Shown: positions 8,999 to 18,414 of the stretch, piece by piece | Position numbering within the stretch: position 1 is the first letter of the stretch | Layout: each line of letters begins with the position of its first letter | The notes under the pieces: generated by a model | Database searches by the model: none | The model's input: only the letters and a program-made list of their open reading frames with translations | What the model was told of the DNA's origin: nothing | Source of the DNA: CAZTZL01 sp964617625 | Lineage (GTDB): Bacteria; Zhuqueibacterota; QNDG01; DSAB01 | Length of the DNA stretch: 64,000 nucleotides | Assembly (NCBI GenBank): GCA_964617625.1 | Contig: CAZTZL010000003.1 | Location: 1-64,000 of the forward strand | Reading direction: 5' to 3' | Program-made: the position numbers and the translations under genes

Positions 8999-11146
8999 TC
9001 AGTTTGTAATTACATCCACTTCAGCATAGCCAGCGACATCATCTCCAGAGGTATTTTTCAAAGCCCGAAGCTTGATGAACCGGGCTGTCACAGGTGGGAA
9101 ATCCTTGACCTGCAACAACGGGTTGTTCTTGATATTGGAAAACTCGCCCTGATCGACCAATTTCCATTCTTTGCGATTCGTCGACACATAAAACTGATAA
9201 TCCGTAATGATGCCCGAACTCCACTTTGCCTGATCGGGAAGGTATTTGAATCCGCATACATTGAATTGATCTCCGAGATCGATGATCAAATCAACGGGCA
9301 TTTTTTTGTCTCTCTGATGCCACGCGGTAGCAATATCGCCATCTAAGACAGCGCTGACCTTTTCGTCGTCTGTTCCGACAATTTTCCAATCTTTCTTGGA
9401 AATATCGAATTTTTCTTTCGTCACAGGGCTGCTCTTACCCGAAGCTGGATCGTAAGCGATTGCCCTCACTTCCACTTTCCCGTCAGCCGGAAAAGTCCCG
9501 GTATATTTTGTTGATTTCGTGGTCGGTTCGCTGCCATCCAGAGTGTAATAAAAAATCGGCCCGATATCATTCGTCGATATGGAAATTTCACCGACCTGAT
9601 CCCTGGCAATGGCCGGGGCATTCAGGAATAGCGGCGCATTGTAGAGGCCGATATTGGAAATCACCGGGCAGTTTTTTGAATCGGTAATCGTAAAGCGCAC
9701 CTGTGTCGCCTCGACAGTTGGAAAACGGAGAATGCGTTTATAACCGATGGTGGTTGCTTTCGCCACTTCCTGCCAGTCTCCGTCGATAAACGCTTCCACG
9801 GTGAAGGCTTTTACACGTTGACCCAGGCGGATGTACTCCTGAGCCAGAAACCGATTAATCAGAGTTGGCTTGCCAAGATCGATGGTCAATGAAGCGTTTG
9901 TTTCGCTATTGTCGGTTGCCCAATACGTTTCTTTGTCTGCGTCGACGGCTTTCGCTGCCCCGAACTTTCCTGCATTGCCGCGAACATTGGAAGCCTCCGC
10001 TTTTGCATTTTGGGCGAGATTGACTGCAAAGGATTCCTTCACAGCTTTGCCAAATTGAAGCGCCATTTTTTCGTCGGTCGGATAAATCAAACCATTGGGC
10101 ATGATCGGGAAGTTGAGCAATAGGGTGGCATTTCTTCCGATCGAGTGATAAAATATTTCCATTAACTTCGGAACAGTTTTAACCTTGCTGTCTTCACTTG
10201 TATGGTAGAACCACTCCGGCCTGATGGAGGTGTTGACTTCAGCAGGTACCCAGGAATCGCCATTTTCCACACCATAATGCAACATGTGCCATGGCACTTC
10301 GCCTGATGCGTTGAGCAGACTCCAGTTGGTTTCGCCAACGAATCCTTCTTCAGTGCCCACCCAGCGCAGATCGGCGCGGTCACCGCCATCGTTCCAGATG
10401 ACAATATTGGGTTGCAACTCTCGGACGAGTTTATAGGTATTTTTCCAATCGTAATACGTTGTGCGGTCGATCTTGCGATTTTCATTGGCGCCGTCGTAAT
10501 AACCGTCACCTCCATTGGCTCCGTCAAACCATATTTCGAAAATAGGTCCGTAGTTGGTGAGCAGTTCAGTCAGCTGGTTTCGAAAGTAGGTAATATATTC
10601 AGTTTTTCCGTAATCCGCATGGTTCCTGTCCCAGGGTGATAAATAAATCCCCAGTTTCAGACCGTATTCATGACAGGCATCAGCCATCTCGCGAACCACA
10701 TCGCCCTCACCGTTTTTCCACAGCGCATTTTTCACCGAATATTCAGTATATTCGGATGGCCACAGACAAAAACCGCAATGGTGTTTGGCCGTGATGATAA
10801 TACCTTTCATGCCGGCTTCTTTGCAGATGCGGGCCCATTGACGGCAATCCAGTTCTGTGGGATTAAACAGATTGATATCTTCGTTACCATATCCCCACGG
10901 CTGATTGGTATACGTATTTAATGAAAAGTGAACAAAAGCATAATATTCCATTTCTTGCCAGCGCAATTGATTTTCCGACGGAATTGGGCCAAAGGGAACG
11001 GGTGCTTCTATCTGATGACAATTCAGGCCAGATAAAAAGGCGAAAAAAACAATCCCATATAGTGAATACTTTGACAACCTATTTAATTTCAACAAACTCA
11101 GGTTCAAAAGGTGCAATTGTGAAATTGCCGCTGTAATCTTTTGCAC
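8999..11146 (-). CDS. GH29 alpha-L-fucosidase with two discoidin (CBM32-like) domains
   Basis: An exported exo-alpha-L-fucosidase: catalytic TIM barrel (about 55-380) with the nucleophile Asp in EIWFDGANG, a discoidin/CBM32-like domain (about 390-525), a chitobiase C-terminal-like beta domain (about 530-590, TLDGSEPTT) and a second discoidin domain to the end. The GTG at 11146 has a good Shine-Dalgarno site (AAGGAG, 8 nt). However, its first 23 codons overlap, out of frame, the 3' end of a decayed GH42 gene. The in-frame TTG at 11077, just after that gene's stop (11079-11081), would give a cleaner signal peptide (MSKYSLYGIVFFAF). Either start is possible. It would remove terminal fucose, for example from fucosylated xyloglucan. 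Confidence 0.87.
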   Translation of the reverse strand: MQKITAAISQLHLLNLSLLKLNRLSKYSLYGIVFFAFLSGLNCHQIEAPVPFGPIPSENQLRWQEMEYYAFVHFSLNTYTNQPWGYGNEDINLFNPTELDCRQWARICKEAGMKGIIITAKHHCGFCLWPSEYTEYSVKNALWKNGEGDVVREMADACHEYGLKLGIYLSPWDRNHADYGKTEYITYFRNQLTELLTNYGPIFEIWFDGANGGDGYYDGANENRKIDRTTYYDWKNTYKLVRELQPNIVIWNDGGDRADLRWVGTEEGFVGETNWSLLNASGEVPWHMLHYGVENGDSWVPAEVNTSIRPEWFYHTSEDSKVKTVPKLMEIFYHSIGRNATLLLNFPIMPNGLIYPTDEKMALQFGKAVKESFAVNLAQNAKAEASNVRGNAGKFGAAKAVDADKETYWATDNSETNASLTIDLGKPTLINRFLAQEYIRLGQRVKAFTVEAFIDGDWQEVAKATTIGYKRILRFPTVEATQVRFTITDSKNCPVISNIGLYNAPLFLNAPAIARDQVGEISISTNDIGPIFYYTLDGSEPTTKSTKYTGTFPADGKVEVRAIAYDPASGKSSPVTKEKFDISKKDWKIVGTDDEKVSAVLDGDIATAWHQRDKKMPVDLIIDLGDQFNVCGFKYLPDQAKWSSGIITDYQFYVSTNRKEWKLVDQGEFSNIKNNPLLQVKDFPPVTARFIKLRALKNTSGDDVAGYAEVDVITN

Positions 11147-11750
11147 TGAGGATACTCCTTGATTTGCCTTTTAGTTGAATCTCTTTGGCCCTGGGACTCA
11201 TATTCAAATATAAAATATGATTTTCATCGATCTGTCTTGCCACCACCCGATTCATTGTCTATACCAAATGCTGGCAAAGCGTGATGATTTCCATAATGTT
11301 TTGTCATCTCATCTGTAAAATGCAAGGCGTATTTTTGGTACATGGGGTCACCCACATCTTCCATGTAGCGGTGATTCGGATAAAGCACATCCCATTTTTC
11401 ATCGGTGATGCTGATTGACGGATATTTATGATGCAGCCAGAGAGGAGCGGGCCGGATGGCAATATCCAGAATCACATTGATGCCGGCTTCACTCATCATG
11501 TCCATCACCTCGTCGAACCAGGCAAAATCGAACACACCTTCAGACGGTTCATAACTGTCCTAAGCTAAATGGCCCATACGGACAACATTGAATCCGGCAT
11601 CTTTCATAAGCTGGATATCGGTTTTTATTTTCTCGATATTTTTATCATCGTGAGGATGATAGTTTGCTCCGACATATAACCCTTTGGCGTGAATCATAGA
11701 ACAGAAAAAAACAAAATGAAAATTGGAACAAGCATTAATTTCATCTTCAT
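11079..11750 (-). pseudogene. Decayed GH42 beta-galactosidase
   Basis: Three kinds of damage can be read. The start ATG (11750) and signal peptide run into a frameshift at a T-rich stretch near 11700-11715, after which the frame reads IHAKGLYVGANYHPHDDK. The conserved GHLAWDSYEPSEG motif reads GHLA-stop-DSYEPSEG because TGG has become TAG (11560-11562). After GIDNESGG (about 11241-11252) the sequence jumps in another frame to the family C-terminus, VARQIDENHILYLNMSPR through SAKDYSGNFTIAPFEPEF and TAG at 11079-11081. Intact GH42 proteins of this type are about 650-700 residues; about 220 codons remain. The central barrel, with one catalytic Glu, is missing, so no active enzyme can be made. 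Confidence 0.85.
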
Positions 11751-11846
11751 ATAAATCAGTCTTTTTTTAAGATGATCTCCTATAATACTGTCTTATTGGA
11801 ATCCGAAAATATTTGATTGTCCGGAACCTCCAATAAGACACTTTTT

Positions 11847-13019
11847 TTATTTTGAATAATTATACTGTAGCAGTATTTTTATAAGCTCATCATCCGGTTC
11901 AAGTGATTTCAACTGTTCAGAATCAAAATGGTAAATGCCGAAATCACCTTTATACTCCCAATTGCACCATGCAATGTTATTTTCTTCAAGCCCTGAAATT
12001 AAATCCGAATAATATTGCATTCTGTCTTTTCTCTCAACCGTAGGTAAACAGCCAAATTCTCCACAATATAGTTGCAGGTTTTTAACTTTGGCAAATTCGA
12101 TACCTGATCGAAATACGTCTATCAATCTCTCTTTATTAAAATTTTCTCTTGCATCAGATAGCAGATCCACCATTGCTGTGTCTGTGACATCCACATATTT
12201 CTCATAGTCATCATCCGTAATAATCTGACCTGGATAATGAACCGGCCCCTTATAGTTACCCACCGGCGTCCAGTTTGCTGTATGGTGTGTAAAAGCCAGG
12301 GGAGTATATGTGTGAAAACTCAAAATGATATTTTTGTCGTTTTCAGGTAATTTTAAGTATTGAAGGTTCGGTGCTACTTGCCACATATTCGGCCCGATAA
12401 CCAACACCCTTTCAGGTTCTTTTTCACGAACAGCTGCTATTGCCTTATTTACAAGTTTATTCCAATCGTCATGTTCAGGGGCTACCGCTTCATTTAACAG
12501 TTCATAGGCAACCATATTATTGGGATACGTATGGAGCACTTCAGATAGTTGAATCCAAAGATTTACAAAATTCTTTTGCGCTTCAGCATCTGTCCAAAGT
12601 GTATTGATTCCGCCTTCATTTTCAGCGTTAAAATGATGTGAACGGATCGTATGCAAATCAACGACTGCCCTTAGGTTATATTGATTACACCAATCCAGAC
12701 AACTTGTCAGATGATTAAATGCTTCCTGAATTTGTTTTCCATTTTCATCCCACATTTCATGTTCATCAATAGGAATCCTTACATGGTCATATCCGATACT
12801 TTCTATAAATTGAATGTCTTTTTCCTGTATATATTCATATTTAGGTTCCCACCCAAAATCCTGTGACAACCAATGGCTAAGATTGACGCCTCTCATTATT
12901 TCAAAACCAGAAGGATTCATTGCTTGTATTGAAGCTGATTGTTTACAAGAAATTATTGTACCCAAGCTAACAATAACGAATAATAGTACTATTCTCCTGA
13001 AACTTTGTCTAATTATCAT
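11847..13019 (-). CDS. GH5 endo-glycanase lipoprotein
   Basis: A 390-residue GH5 (cellulase-superfamily) retaining glycosidase. The N-terminus has a lipobox-like TIISC (Cys25), suggesting a membrane lipoprotein. The TIM barrel starts MRGVNLSHWLSQ. Acid/base Glu is in ELLNEAV (E177) and the nucleophile in YCGEFGC (E321), both present; a conserved Trp follows in IAWCNWEY. AAGGAG lies 6 nt before the ATG. It is the only obvious endo-acting backbone enzyme here, so it probably cuts a beta-1,4-glucan, xyloglucan or mannan chain for the exo-enzymes around it. The subfamily was not assigned. Confidence 0.85.
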   Translation of the reverse strand: MIIRQSFRRIVLLFVIVSLGTIISCKQSASIQAMNPSGFEIMRGVNLSHWLSQDFGWEPKYEYIQEKDIQFIESIGYDHVRIPIDEHEMWDENGKQIQEAFNHLTSCLDWCNQYNLRAVVDLHTIRSHHFNAENEGGINTLWTDAEAQKNFVNLWIQLSEVLHTYPNNMVAYELLNEAVAPEHDDWNKLVNKAIAAVREKEPERVLVIGPNMWQVAPNLQYLKLPENDKNIILSFHTYTPLAFTHHTANWTPVGNYKGPVHYPGQIITDDDYEKYVDVTDTAMVDLLSDARENFNKERLIDVFRSGIEFAKVKNLQLYCGEFGCLPTVERKDRMQYYSDLISGLEENNIAWCNWEYKGDFGIYHFDSEQLKSLEPDDELIKILLQYNYSK

Positions 13020-13043
13020 GTCTTACTCCTTATTTTAAATTTT

Positions 13044-15662
13044 TTATTGAATCGTAATCGTCACCACCTTTAAATCTTTGTCGTCGGAACTGTTCCCGTA
13101 GAGCACCTCATACGCTCCCGAAGAGACCTTCATTTCCCTGCTTTCCCGATCATAAAACTCGAACGAATCGAACGGCAGATTGATCACAGCCTGTGCGGTT
13201 TTCCCTGCAGCCACTTCGACCCGTTGAAAGCCCTTGAGTGTTTTGAGAGGCCCGTCCGTATCGTTTGCCTTTCGCACATACACCTGAACGATTTCCGTTC
13301 CATCGCGTTTACCTGTATTGGCTACCGGTATTGTTAGCTCGACGGCTTCGTTAGTTTTGATATTTTTTTTATTTGGTTTTGCATCACCAATCGAGAATGT
13401 GGTATAACTCAATCCAAATCCGAACGGGAAAAGCGGATCGGACATGTAGCGGTAGGTGCGCCCTATCATAGAATAATCTTCAAAGTCTGATAATTGATCC
13501 ATGCTCTTGTAGAAAGTAATGGGTAATTTACCGGATGGATTGTATTCACCGAACAACACATCGGCCACTGCCTGTCCGCCGGATTCACCGGCATACCACG
13601 CCTGGAGAATGGCATCACAGCTTTCCGTTTCAGGAACCAGGGCAATGGCTGAACCGGAACAGTTGACGAAAACAACTTTTTTACCGGCTTCTTTCAACGT
13701 TTTCAGACAATTGCGTTGGACCGAAGGAAGCTCGATCTCGATACGGTCTCCGTTCTTGAAGCCCGGGTAGGTTACTGGCATTTCCTCGCCTTCCAGATTT
13801 GTCGAAAGACCACCGACAAAGACAACCAGATCGATGTTCTTTAGTTTATTTAGCAGGTCTGTATAATCGACATCGACTTCTTTGCCGAAATTGAATTCGA
13901 TGTTGGCCTGCCAATTATTCATTTGAGCATAAAGAATCTCTATTTTATATTTTTTACCCGCTTCCACCTGAATCGGAAGTCTTGACGGAAGGGTTCTCCA
14001 GTTATCATACTTTGCAATTAATTCTCCGTTCACCAGCAATTCAACGTGTCCCGTAACGCCGCCTTTGAATACGATTTCTTCGCTTTGAGATGGAACGAAC
14101 TCAGTTTCATATTTGGCCGAAAAACCTTCGAGCCGGACTCCGGGAGCAAATTCATGTTGGCCAGCAGTGGTGAGTTTGATCGGGTTGACAATTTGCATGG
14201 TTGCCACTACATCGCCCTGCCAATTCGCATTATTCCAATAGGTGGCTTTAAATCCTTTCTTGCCATCCATCATACATTTTGAAAAATAGCATTCGGTGAC
14301 TTTATCTTCAACCAGATCACAGGCCTTGTCGTAGACTACATGATCTGTGGATAGCTTGGATTTAATACCGTCAAGAATCGTGATGGTCCTCATCGGCTTC
14401 CCGTTATAATTTCCCCATAACACCGGTTCGTCATCGGCGTTAGGTCCGATGACCGCAATCTTTTGAATGGATTTCCTTAAAGGAAGGATGTTGTTTTTAT
14501 TCTGAAGAAGGGTCATGGATTCACGCGCCATATCCAGGGCAAGCTTCTGATGTTCTTCATTATTAACAATCGACATGGGAATTTTTGCCCAGGGCACCAG
14601 CGCATCGTCGTCGAAATCACCCAGATCAAACCGTCCGACCAACACGCGCATCAAATGTTCGTTTATTTCTTCCTCGGTGATCAAGCCTCGTTCAACCGCT
14701 TCGGGCAGGTTTTTATAGGTATGATTGTCCCATTGACACTCCACATCCGTTCCGGCTAAAACCCCTTTGACTGCAGCATGGACGGCATCGGATGACACCT
14801 TGTGGCTGATGTAAAAATCGGCGATGGCGCCGCAATCTGAGACGACCAGATACTTGTAGCCCCAATCGTCGCGCAGGATATTTTGCAGCAAGCGCGTGCT
14901 GCCGCAACAGGGTTCATCATCCAGACGCTGATAGGCGCACATCACCTGTCGGACATCGGCTTCCTGTACCAACGCTTTAAATGCAGGAAGGTAGGTTTCC
15001 CATAAATCCCTCGGATCGATGTCATTGAGGTTGATCTCGTGGCGGCTCCATTCCGGCCCCGAATGCACGGCATAATGTTTGGCGCAGGCCAGCAGTTTTC
15101 GATATTTGGCTTCCGATGGACCTTGCAGTCCTTTCACCACCGAAACGCCCATGCGCGACATCAGGTAAGGATCTTCCCCATACGTCTCCTGGCCGCGTCC
15201 CCAGCGCGGATCACGGAAAATATTGACATTGGGTGTCCATACCGAAAGGCTCAAGAAACGTCTGTTCCCCTCCCCCCTTCGGATGGCTTCATGATACTTG
15301 GCCCGCGTCTCATCTGAAGTCGCGCTGAATATTTGATAAACCAGTTCATCATCGAACGAGGCCGCCATGCCAATCGGTTCGGGGAAAACCGTCACATCAT
15401 CATTATTGGCAAGCCCGTGCAAGGCCTCGCTCCACCAGTTGAAATTTTTAATCCCGAAACGCGGGATTGCATCGGAGACATCGCACATCAAAGCGGCCTT
15501 TTCTTCCAGTGTGAGCCGGTATATTAAATCTCTCGCTCTCTCTTCGGAACTCAGATTTGGATTTTGATAGGGCGATTGCTGTCCCTGCAGGTTGATTGAA
15601 AACAGTAAAATCACGATGACAAAAGATTTTTTCTTTAAGATATTCGGTAATGATAATTTCAT
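13044..15662 (-). CDS. GH3 beta-glucosidase/xylosidase with PA14 domain (copy A)
   Basis: An 872-residue exported GH3 enzyme. A signal peptide is followed by the TIM barrel with the nucleophile Asp in VVSDCGAI (D276) and substrate-loop motif CAKHYAVHSGPE, the alpha/beta sandwich domain split by an inserted PA14 domain (about 460-590), and a C-terminal fibronectin-III-like domain. The WTPNVNIFRDPRWGRGQE block is typical of xylan beta-xylosidase/glucosidase members. GAGGA precedes the ATG. A close paralogue lies at 31740-34328. The likely role is trimming beta-linked xylose or glucose from oligosaccharides in the periplasm or outside the cell. Confidence 0.9.
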   Translation of the reverse strand: MKLSLPNILKKKSFVIVILLFSINLQGQQSPYQNPNLSSEERARDLIYRLTLEEKAALMCDVSDAIPRFGIKNFNWWSEALHGLANNDDVTVFPEPIGMAASFDDELVYQIFSATSDETRAKYHEAIRRGEGNRRFLSLSVWTPNVNIFRDPRWGRGQETYGEDPYLMSRMGVSVVKGLQGPSEAKYRKLLACAKHYAVHSGPEWSRHEINLNDIDPRDLWETYLPAFKALVQEADVRQVMCAYQRLDDEPCCGSTRLLQNILRDDWGYKYLVVSDCGAIADFYISHKVSSDAVHAAVKGVLAGTDVECQWDNHTYKNLPEAVERGLITEEEINEHLMRVLVGRFDLGDFDDDALVPWAKIPMSIVNNEEHQKLALDMARESMTLLQNKNNILPLRKSIQKIAVIGPNADDEPVLWGNYNGKPMRTITILDGIKSKLSTDHVVYDKACDLVEDKVTECYFSKCMMDGKKGFKATYWNNANWQGDVVATMQIVNPIKLTTAGQHEFAPGVRLEGFSAKYETEFVPSQSEEIVFKGGVTGHVELLVNGELIAKYDNWRTLPSRLPIQVEAGKKYKIEILYAQMNNWQANIEFNFGKEVDVDYTDLLNKLKNIDLVVFVGGLSTNLEGEEMPVTYPGFKNGDRIEIELPSVQRNCLKTLKEAGKKVVFVNCSGSAIALVPETESCDAILQAWYAGESGGQAVADVLFGEYNPSGKLPITFYKSMDQLSDFEDYSMIGRTYRYMSDPLFPFGFGLSYTTFSIGDAKPNKKNIKTNEAVELTIPVANTGKRDGTEIVQVYVRKANDTDGPLKTLKGFQRVEVAAGKTAQAVINLPFDSFEFYDRESREMKVSSGAYEVLYGNSSDDKDLKVVTITIQ

Positions 15663-15744
15663 TAGGTGATTCCTCGCTAAACATTAAAAATGCAATGATT
15701 GTTTTCCTTTAGTCCATAGAATTCCTAACACTATCCTGGGAGCA

Positions 15745-18318
15745 TCAAATCACGGTCTTGAATCGAATAACCGTAATGGAATACCCTGGGAAAGTATGAG
15801 TCCAATTGGAACTGGTATCGGTAAAGATGAAACGCTTGGGCACCGTGTGGAACGGATTCTCCACGGTGTTGATATCCCCAGGCTTGCCCACCATGACCTC
15901 TCCGGTCGCCACTTTTTGGATATTGGCTCCGGACAACTCAACAGTCATGGTTTGATCCACGTCGAAGATGTTGACAACCTTGAGTATAATGTCACCGGAT
16001 TCATCCTCTTTGCTTGCACATGTGAAAAGAGGTTCGTCGGGATTGAGCGGGGCTTCCCCACGACCAAATCCGAATCGATCTGCAGGAGCCAGTAAGGATT
16101 CCGATGTGGATTCCTGAGCTGGAATCGTCTGGGGAACGATCTCGGTCACAGGAATGACCTGATCCCCCTTGGAATTGAAGAACATCTTTTGGACATAGTA
16201 CGACGGCGATCCAAAACTGGTCAGTGTATTGTAACCAATAAGGTCCGTACTCCACTGGCTGCCGCCAATATTCACGCGGGTAAACAGCGGAGCGTAACAG
16301 TTCATAATGACGATATCTGCGTTCCGTTCCAAACCAGTCAGAAATACAGCATCGGATAAAGCACATTGGAAGGAAGGAGTCAGACCCCGTGCGATACCGG
16401 GTTCCTGGGAAGCCCATTCGCCTTCGAAAATCTTCGGGCCTTTACGATCGGCATTGTCATAAAAATGGGCATTACGAATGGCAATGTTTGGCGACATGTA
16501 GTGATGATTATCGATCACATCGTGCAGCACATCCGGATCGGTTGTTGCAATGACCTGTATATCGGGATATTTGGCTTTGATGGCGTTATAGAACATGGCG
16601 AAACGGCCTTCCGGGCCACGGTAAGTGGCAGCGCCATTGTTCAGGAAGTCCTCATTACCAATCTCGACATAGGTGAGTTTGAAAGGGGCCGGATGGCCGT
16701 CTTTGGCCCGGCGAGCGCCCCACTTGGTGTTTACATCTCCAGTAATGTACTCGATTTCATCCAGTGCATCCTGAACAAACGGCTTCAGCGCTTCACCGGT
16801 CCTGACATCATGGCCGCCGTTGAGATGCAGGCCGGCATAAACACCCACCACCGGCTCCATGTTCAATTCTTCGCACCATTCGAGATACTCAAGGAGACCC
16901 AAACCATCTGAAGACTGATAGCCCCAGGGGCTCATGTGGCCAGGACGATCCTCCCAGGGACCAATCATGGCTTTCCAATTGAAACGATTCTCAAAATTGG
17001 TTCCTTCGATATAATTACCACCGGGAAAACGCAGGAATGCCGGATGCATATCGTCGAGAAGTTGCATGATATCCAGCCTGAAACCCGTGAAAGGACGTCC
17101 GCCCAAAGCATTATGGGAGCGTTCCGTGAATACCGGCGGGAACAGCGAGACAAGATTGAAGTTGACCGTGCCCTTCGAACCAGCGGCTATCATAAAACGG
17201 GTATCGGCTGTGGGTGTGATCTGTCCGGATTTCAGTGTGATCTTGTAGCGTTTCCATGTGCTGGTGATAGCCGGGACTGTTGCGGAAGCATATACGGTTG
17301 CGCCATCATCGGACTCGATGGAGACAATTAATGGACCTGAGTAACCTTTTGAGGCTTTTGCGTAGAAAGAACACCGATAGGTCCAATTGGGTTTGACAGG
17401 AATTCCCCAATACCCGTTATTCGCAACAGCGACACGACCACCAGCGGGTACCTTGGAAATCGTAAGCTTCAGACTGGTTGTCAAGACGGTGGTGTTTATG
17501 GGATCGCTTGTGTCTGCAGCGGCGGCGCCTTCAGCACCGGTCGATGTGACGAGAAACCAGTGGGGGACACCCGGTATCCAATCAGCAGGAGGTTCAACGA
17601 GTGGGCCGTGATTGACCGTACTGCCACCTTCAAATCCTTTTTCCGGCTGCCAAACCTGACCCATTGAATCCGTAAATGGTTCGGACTGGCCCGCTCTGAT
17701 CCGTATGGCGTTTGCTGAAGATCCTGACACTGGAATGATTTCAATCGCATTGATGCACGGGTTTTCGATCTGGGGTGTGAAAGTCATGCGGAATTCTCCG
17801 TCGATTACTTCGATGGGCACCGTTTCGATGTAGGCACGGTTGAAACCGCCAGCTTTGACCCAAATATCAAAGTCCTTGAATTCATGTCCCATGACATTGA
17901 AGGAAAAAACACGGTCACCGGGTCCGCCAATACCGGAGTACGTCTCCGCAAAGTGAAGTTTCGCGAGATACTTGCCATTGGGAATTTTGCAGGAGAAAAC
18001 ACGCATCGAATAATGCTCGCTCCTATACAAGCCTGGTTCCCTGGTCCCGGTTGCCGCGGGAATTGAACCACTGCCCACAGGATTTCGGAAAATGCGGTTC
18101 TGAATCAATTCGCCATACAGTCCTCCCTCGTAAGAGTAATTGATTTCCTCTGTCATGAGTCCATAAAACATTGGATTGATTTTGGCTCCGGGATTGTCAA
18201 CCTGTACGACTATTTTACCGGGATCGGCAGCAAAAACGGATACAGAATATATCATAAACAGCACCAGGACAATACATTTCGATAGATGCTTTTTAACGAC
18301 ACAAATGAAAGATTTCAT
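15745..18318 (-). CDS. GH51 alpha-L-arabinofuranosidase with internal malectin-like domain
   Basis: An 857-residue exported arabinofuranosidase. A signal peptide (about 1-30) and the first strand of the family (NPMFYGLMTEEINYSYEGG) are followed by an inserted malectin-like domain (about 90-200, YLAKLHFAETYSG, INAIEI). A CBM4/9-like beta-sandwich (about 285-395), the TIM barrel and a C-terminal beta domain follow. Acid/base Glu is in EIGNED (E556); the nucleophile is in FEGEWAS (E634). AAGGAG precedes the ATG. It would release alpha-L-arabinofuranose from arabinoxylan, arabinan or arabino-xyloglucan. The malectin module inside the first repeat unit of the fold is less usual than an N- or C-terminal module. 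Confidence 0.9.
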   Translation of the reverse strand: MKSFICVVKKHLSKCIVLVLFMIYSVSVFAADPGKIVVQVDNPGAKINPMFYGLMTEEINYSYEGGLYGELIQNRIFRNPVGSGSIPAATGTREPGLYRSEHYSMRVFSCKIPNGKYLAKLHFAETYSGIGGPGDRVFSFNVMGHEFKDFDIWVKAGGFNRAYIETVPIEVIDGEFRMTFTPQIENPCINAIEIIPVSGSSANAIRIRAGQSEPFTDSMGQVWQPEKGFEGGSTVNHGPLVEPPADWIPGVPHWFLVTSTGAEGAAAADTSDPINTTVLTTSLKLTISKVPAGGRVAVANNGYWGIPVKPNWTYRCSFYAKASKGYSGPLIVSIESDDGATVYASATVPAITSTWKRYKITLKSGQITPTADTRFMIAAGSKGTVNFNLVSLFPPVFTERSHNALGGRPFTGFRLDIMQLLDDMHPAFLRFPGGNYIEGTNFENRFNWKAMIGPWEDRPGHMSPWGYQSSDGLGLLEYLEWCEELNMEPVVGVYAGLHLNGGHDVRTGEALKPFVQDALDEIEYITGDVNTKWGARRAKDGHPAPFKLTYVEIGNEDFLNNGAATYRGPEGRFAMFYNAIKAKYPDIQVIATTDPDVLHDVIDNHHYMSPNIAIRNAHFYDNADRKGPKIFEGEWASQEPGIARGLTPSFQCALSDAVFLTGLERNADIVIMNCYAPLFTRVNIGGSQWSTDLIGYNTLTSFGSPSYYVQKMFFNSKGDQVIPVTEIVPQTIPAQESTSESLLAPADRFGFGRGEAPLNPDEPLFTCASKEDESGDIILKVVNIFDVDQTMTVELSGANIQKVATGEVMVGKPGDINTVENPFHTVPKRFIFTDTSSNWTHTFPGYSITVIRFKTVI

Positions 18319-18414
18319 AAGAGACGCTCCTTAATAATTAAACAGAGTAATTAAGGACTAAAAATCACATAACCATGTATGAGAATATTGAGTGGTCCTA
18401 ACACATATTTTCGC

